This document shows positions 20,850-23,371 of a stretch of 23,371 bases of DNA, piece by piece. The number at the start of each line of letters is the position of its first letter. Within the stretch, counting starts at the first letter, position 1. The notes under the pieces were generated by a model. That model was not told the origin of the DNA. It worked only from the letters and a program-made list of their open reading frames with translations, and did no database searches. The stretch comes from an uncultured Bacillota bacterium. GTDB lineage: Bacteria > Bacillota > Limnochordia > Limnochordales > ZCTH02-B6. A program made the translations under genes and the position numbers. The stretch is taken from contig CALFSR010000029.1 of assembly GCA_937916565.1 (NCBI GenBank), forward strand, positions 1 through 23,371, written 5' to 3'.

Positions 20850-23371
20850 TTACGCCCTCGCCGCCTGCAGTTCCGGCTCCATGGCCCCGGGCTCCGCCCC
20901 GTGCCTAAACCCGGCCTGCGGGTTGTAGCGCATGAGCAGGGTGGAGTTGGTCACCACCGACACGGAGCTGAACGCCATGGCCGCGCCGGCGATGATGGGG
21001 CTCAGCAGCCCAAAGGCGGCAAAGGGGATGCCGATGGTATTGTATACCAGCGCCCAAAACAGGTTTTGCCGGATCTTGCCCATGGTCGCCCGGCTCAGCC
21101 GGATGGCGGCTACGATGCCCCGCAGGTCGCCCCGCATGAGGGTAACGTCGGCCGCCTCGATGGCCACGTCGGCACCGGTGCCGACGGCGATTCCAACGTC
21201 CGCGGTGGCAAGGGCCGGAGCGTCGTTGATCCCGTCGCCCACCATGGCCACCCTGAGGCCCTGTTCCTGCAGCCGCTTGACGGCGCTGGCCTTTTCCTCC
21301 GGCAGCACCTCGGCCAGTACGTCCTCCTCAGCGATGCCGACGGCGCGAGCGATGGCCCGGGCCGTGCGCCGGTTGTCGCCCGTGATCATGATGACCCTGA
21401 GGCCCATGGCCTTTAGCATGGCGACCGCTTCCGCGGACGTCTCCTTCACGGTGTCCGCCACCGCCACGACGCCCGCCAGCCGGCCGTCGATCGCGGTCAG
21501 CATGGCCGTCTTGCCTTCCTCTTCGAGGCGCTCGAGCTCGCCTTCCAGCGGTGCCGGATCGAGGCCGTTGTCCCGCATCCACTTGCGGTTGCCCACCAGC
21601 ACCGTGCGGCCTTGGACAACCGCCCGGATGCCGTGACCGGGTACGGCCTCAAAGTCGGCAGCGTCCGCCACGGAAAGCCCCCGCGCCGACGCGCCCGTGC
21701 CAATCGCCTGGGCGATGGGGTGCTCCGAACCCCGCTCGGCCGCCGCGGCAATTCGCAAAAGCTCATCGGCGTCAACGCCTTCCGCGGGCAAGACGTCGGT
21801 GAGCGCCGGCTCACCCTTGGTGATGGTGCCCGTCTTGTCCAGTACGACCGCGTCCAGCTCGTGGGTTCTTTCCAAGTGCTCGCCGCCTTTGAAGAGGATC
21901 CCGTGCTCGGCGCCGCGGCCCGTACCGACCATAATGGCCGTCGGCGTGGCAAGCCCAAGGGCGCAGGGGCAGGCGATGACGAGTACGGCGGTCATGTTGA
22001 GCAACGCCCGGGTCAGGTCCCCGGTCGCGACGTACCACCCGGCGAAGGTGACGAGGGCGACGCCGATCACCGCGGGGACGAAGTACGCCGAGACGACGTC
22101 GGCCAGCCGCTGGATCGGGGCCTTGGAGCCTTGCGCCTCCTCCACCACGCGGATGATCTGGGCGAGGGCCGTGTCACGGCCCACCCGCGTCGCCTGAAAC
22201 CGGAACGTCCCGTGGCGGTTGATGGTGGCGCCGACCACTTGGTCGCCGGGCCCCTTTTCGACCGGCATGCTCTCGCCGGTGAGCATGGATTCGTCCACCG
22301 TGGAGCGGCCTTCGAGGACGACGCCGTCCACGGGGATCTTTTCGCCCGGACGCACCACGATGACGTCGCCCACCTGCACCTCGGCGATGGGCACGTCTAC
22401 CTCCGCGCCATTTCGCACGACCCGGGCGGTCTTGGGCTGCAAGCCCAGGAGCTTGCGGATGGCCGCCGACGTGCGGCCTTTGGCCTGGGCCTCAAGCAGC
22501 TTGCCCAGGAGGATGAGGGTGATGAGAATGGCGCTGGTTTCAAAGTACAGCCCGTCGATGCCAAGCCCCGGAAACAGCACCGCGATGAGGCTGTAGACGT
22601 ACGCCGCGGAGGTGCCGAGCGCTACCAGCACCGACATGTTGGCCGTCCGGTTCTTGAGGTTGTGGTACGAATCGACGTAGAACTGCCACCCGGCGTAGAA
22701 TTGCACCGGCGTGGCCAGCGCGAGCTGCACCCAGCCGTTGCCCAGCCAGTGGATGAGGGCGTTGTCCGTGGGCACGATGTGCCCGATCATGGAGGCAAGG
22801 AGCGGCAGGGACAGCGCGGCGGACAGGCCAAAGAGGAAACGCTTGCGCCCGATCTCCGCCTCCCGGGCGGCCTGCTCGGCGCCGGCGCCTGCCTCCTGGG
22901 GCAAGAACGCGTCGTACCCGAGGTCCTTCACCTTCCGCACGAGGTCATCCGGGGTTACAACCCCCGCGATATACGCGACGTGGGCGGTTTCGGCGCCGAA
23001 GTTGACGGTCGCCTGGACGCCGGGAAGCTTATTGAGGCCCCGCTCGATGCGGGCGGCGCAGTTGGCGCACGTCATGCCGACTAGGCTCAACTGGACCCGC
23101 TCTATCGCTACGTCGTAGCCGAGGTCCCGGATCTTGGCAACCATCTCCTCGGGTTTCACCTGCGCGGGATCATAGGCGACCGAGGCGCGCTCCATGGCAA
23201 GGTTGACGTTGGCGTCCTGCACCCCGGGCAGCTTGCGCAGGCCTTTTTCCACCCGGGCCGAGCAGGCGGCGCACGTCATGCCAAGCACGTTTAAGGAAAC
23301 CCGGGCCGTGGCCGCCGAGTCGTGGCTCGCGGAGACCGGCGCGCCGTCGCCGCCGGACGGGCGGCCCGCCG
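20850..23371 (-). CDS. copA: Copper-exporting P1B-type ATPase CopA (N-terminus outside window)
   Basis: 839 residues visible. Two N-terminal HMA domains carry MTCAAC (about 23262-23279) and MTCANC (23058-23075). Then come transmembrane helices, TGES (actuator domain), CPC in IACPCALG (21963-21971), the phosphorylation site DKTGT (21826-21840), GDGINDAP, and near the end YN and MAFSS of the last helices, which mark Cu(I) specificity (P1B-1). The frame has no stop between GTG 23288 and the window edge, and the GTG would cut off the first beta strand of HMA1 (ARVSLNV before LGMTC), so the true start is probably upstream. The visible extra N-terminus is Gly/Ser/Ala-rich and uncertain. Exports cytosolic copper; partner of CopZ. 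Confidence 0.95.
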   Translation of the reverse strand, partial: AGRPSGGDGAPVSASHDSAATARVSLNVLGMTCAACSARVEKGLRKLPGVQDANVNLAMERASVAYDPAQVKPEEMVAKIRDLGYDVAIERVQLSLVGMTCANCAARIERGLNKLPGVQATVNFGAETAHVAYIAGVVTPDDLVRKVKDLGYDAFLPQEAGAGAEQAAREAEIGRKRFLFGLSAALSLPLLASMIGHIVPTDNALIHWLGNGWVQLALATPVQFYAGWQFYVDSYHNLKNRTANMSVLVALGTSAAYVYSLIAVLFPGLGIDGLYFETSAILITLILLGKLLEAQAKGRTSAAIRKLLGLQPKTARVVRNGAEVDVPIAEVQVGDVIVVRPGEKIPVDGVVLEGRSTVDESMLTGESMPVEKGPGDQVVGATINRHGTFRFQATRVGRDTALAQIIRVVEEAQGSKAPIQRLADVVSAYFVPAVIGVALVTFAGWYVATGDLTRALLNMTAVLVIACPCALGLATPTAIMVGTGRGAEHGILFKGGEHLERTHELDAVVLDKTGTITKGEPALTDVLPAEGVDADELLRIAAAAERGSEHPIAQAIGTGASARGLSVADAADFEAVPGHGIRAVVQGRTVLVGNRKWMRDNGLDPAPLEGELERLEEEGKTAMLTAIDGRLAGVVAVADTVKETSAEAVAMLKAMGLRVIMITGDNRRTARAIARAVGIAEEDVLAEVLPEEKASAVKRLQEQGLRVAMVGDGINDAPALATADVGIAVGTGADVAIEAADVTLMRGDLRGIVAAIRLSRATMGKIRQNLFWALVYNTIGIPFAAFGLLSPIIAGAAMAFSSVSVVTNSTLLMRYNPQAGFRHGAEPGAMEPELQAARA

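Overview
The window looks like chromosomal DNA of a high-GC, aerobic, endospore-forming member of the Bacillota, plausibly a thermophile of the Thermaerobacter/Symbiobacterium/Limnochorda sort; this placement is inference from gene content. Supporting it are two alpha/beta-type small acid-soluble spore proteins (SASPs), a PdaB-type spore polysaccharide deacetylase, a FabL-type enoyl-ACP reductase, strong AGGAGG ribosome binding sites, frequent GTG starts and a ba3-type cytochrome oxidase of the kind known from Thermus. No mobile element, CRISPR array, rRNA or tRNA was seen.

Layout. 1-69: tail of an unidentified gene. 334-4893 (+): respiratory block with a SCO1/SenC copper chaperone, a PCuAC copper chaperone with a histidine-rich tail, a SCO-like paralogue that has lost all copper ligands, then the three ba3 oxidase subunits IIa, II and I. 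Subunit IIa is only 45 residues long. 5166-9437 (+): a class II aldolase with an extra N-terminal domain, a zinc alcohol dehydrogenase 1 base downstream, thioredoxin reductase and a membrane-anchored protein of unknown function. 9529-10158 (-): an alpha/beta SASP and a 59-residue Gln-rich protein resembling a gamma-type SASP. 10340-15303 (+): a small zinc-ribbon protein with the cysteine spacing of the anti-sigma factor Gin/CsfB, an ABC exporter pair, a histidine phosphatase that apparently starts at CTG, and PdaB. 15304-15727: gene-poor, with a 22-bp tandem repeat. 15728-18228 (-): operon fabL - lytic transglycosylase - RluA-type pseudouridine synthase. 18421-20459 (+): a second SASP and a lipoprotein zinc carboxypeptidase-like enzyme behind two LacI/CcpA-like operators. 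20549-23371 (-): copZ and copA, the latter running off the window edge.

Two themes recur. The first is copper: oxidase assembly chaperones at one end, copper export at the other. The second is sporulation: SASPs, PdaB, possible Gin and possible gamma-SASP. Most of the window is ordinary core genome. The parts most worth a second look are the short genes at 2543-2680, 9979-10158 and 10340-10540, the ligand-less SCO paralogue, the shared C-terminal extension of the SASPs, the perfect 20-bp palindrome at 10235-10254, and the unassigned N-terminal domain of the aldolase.
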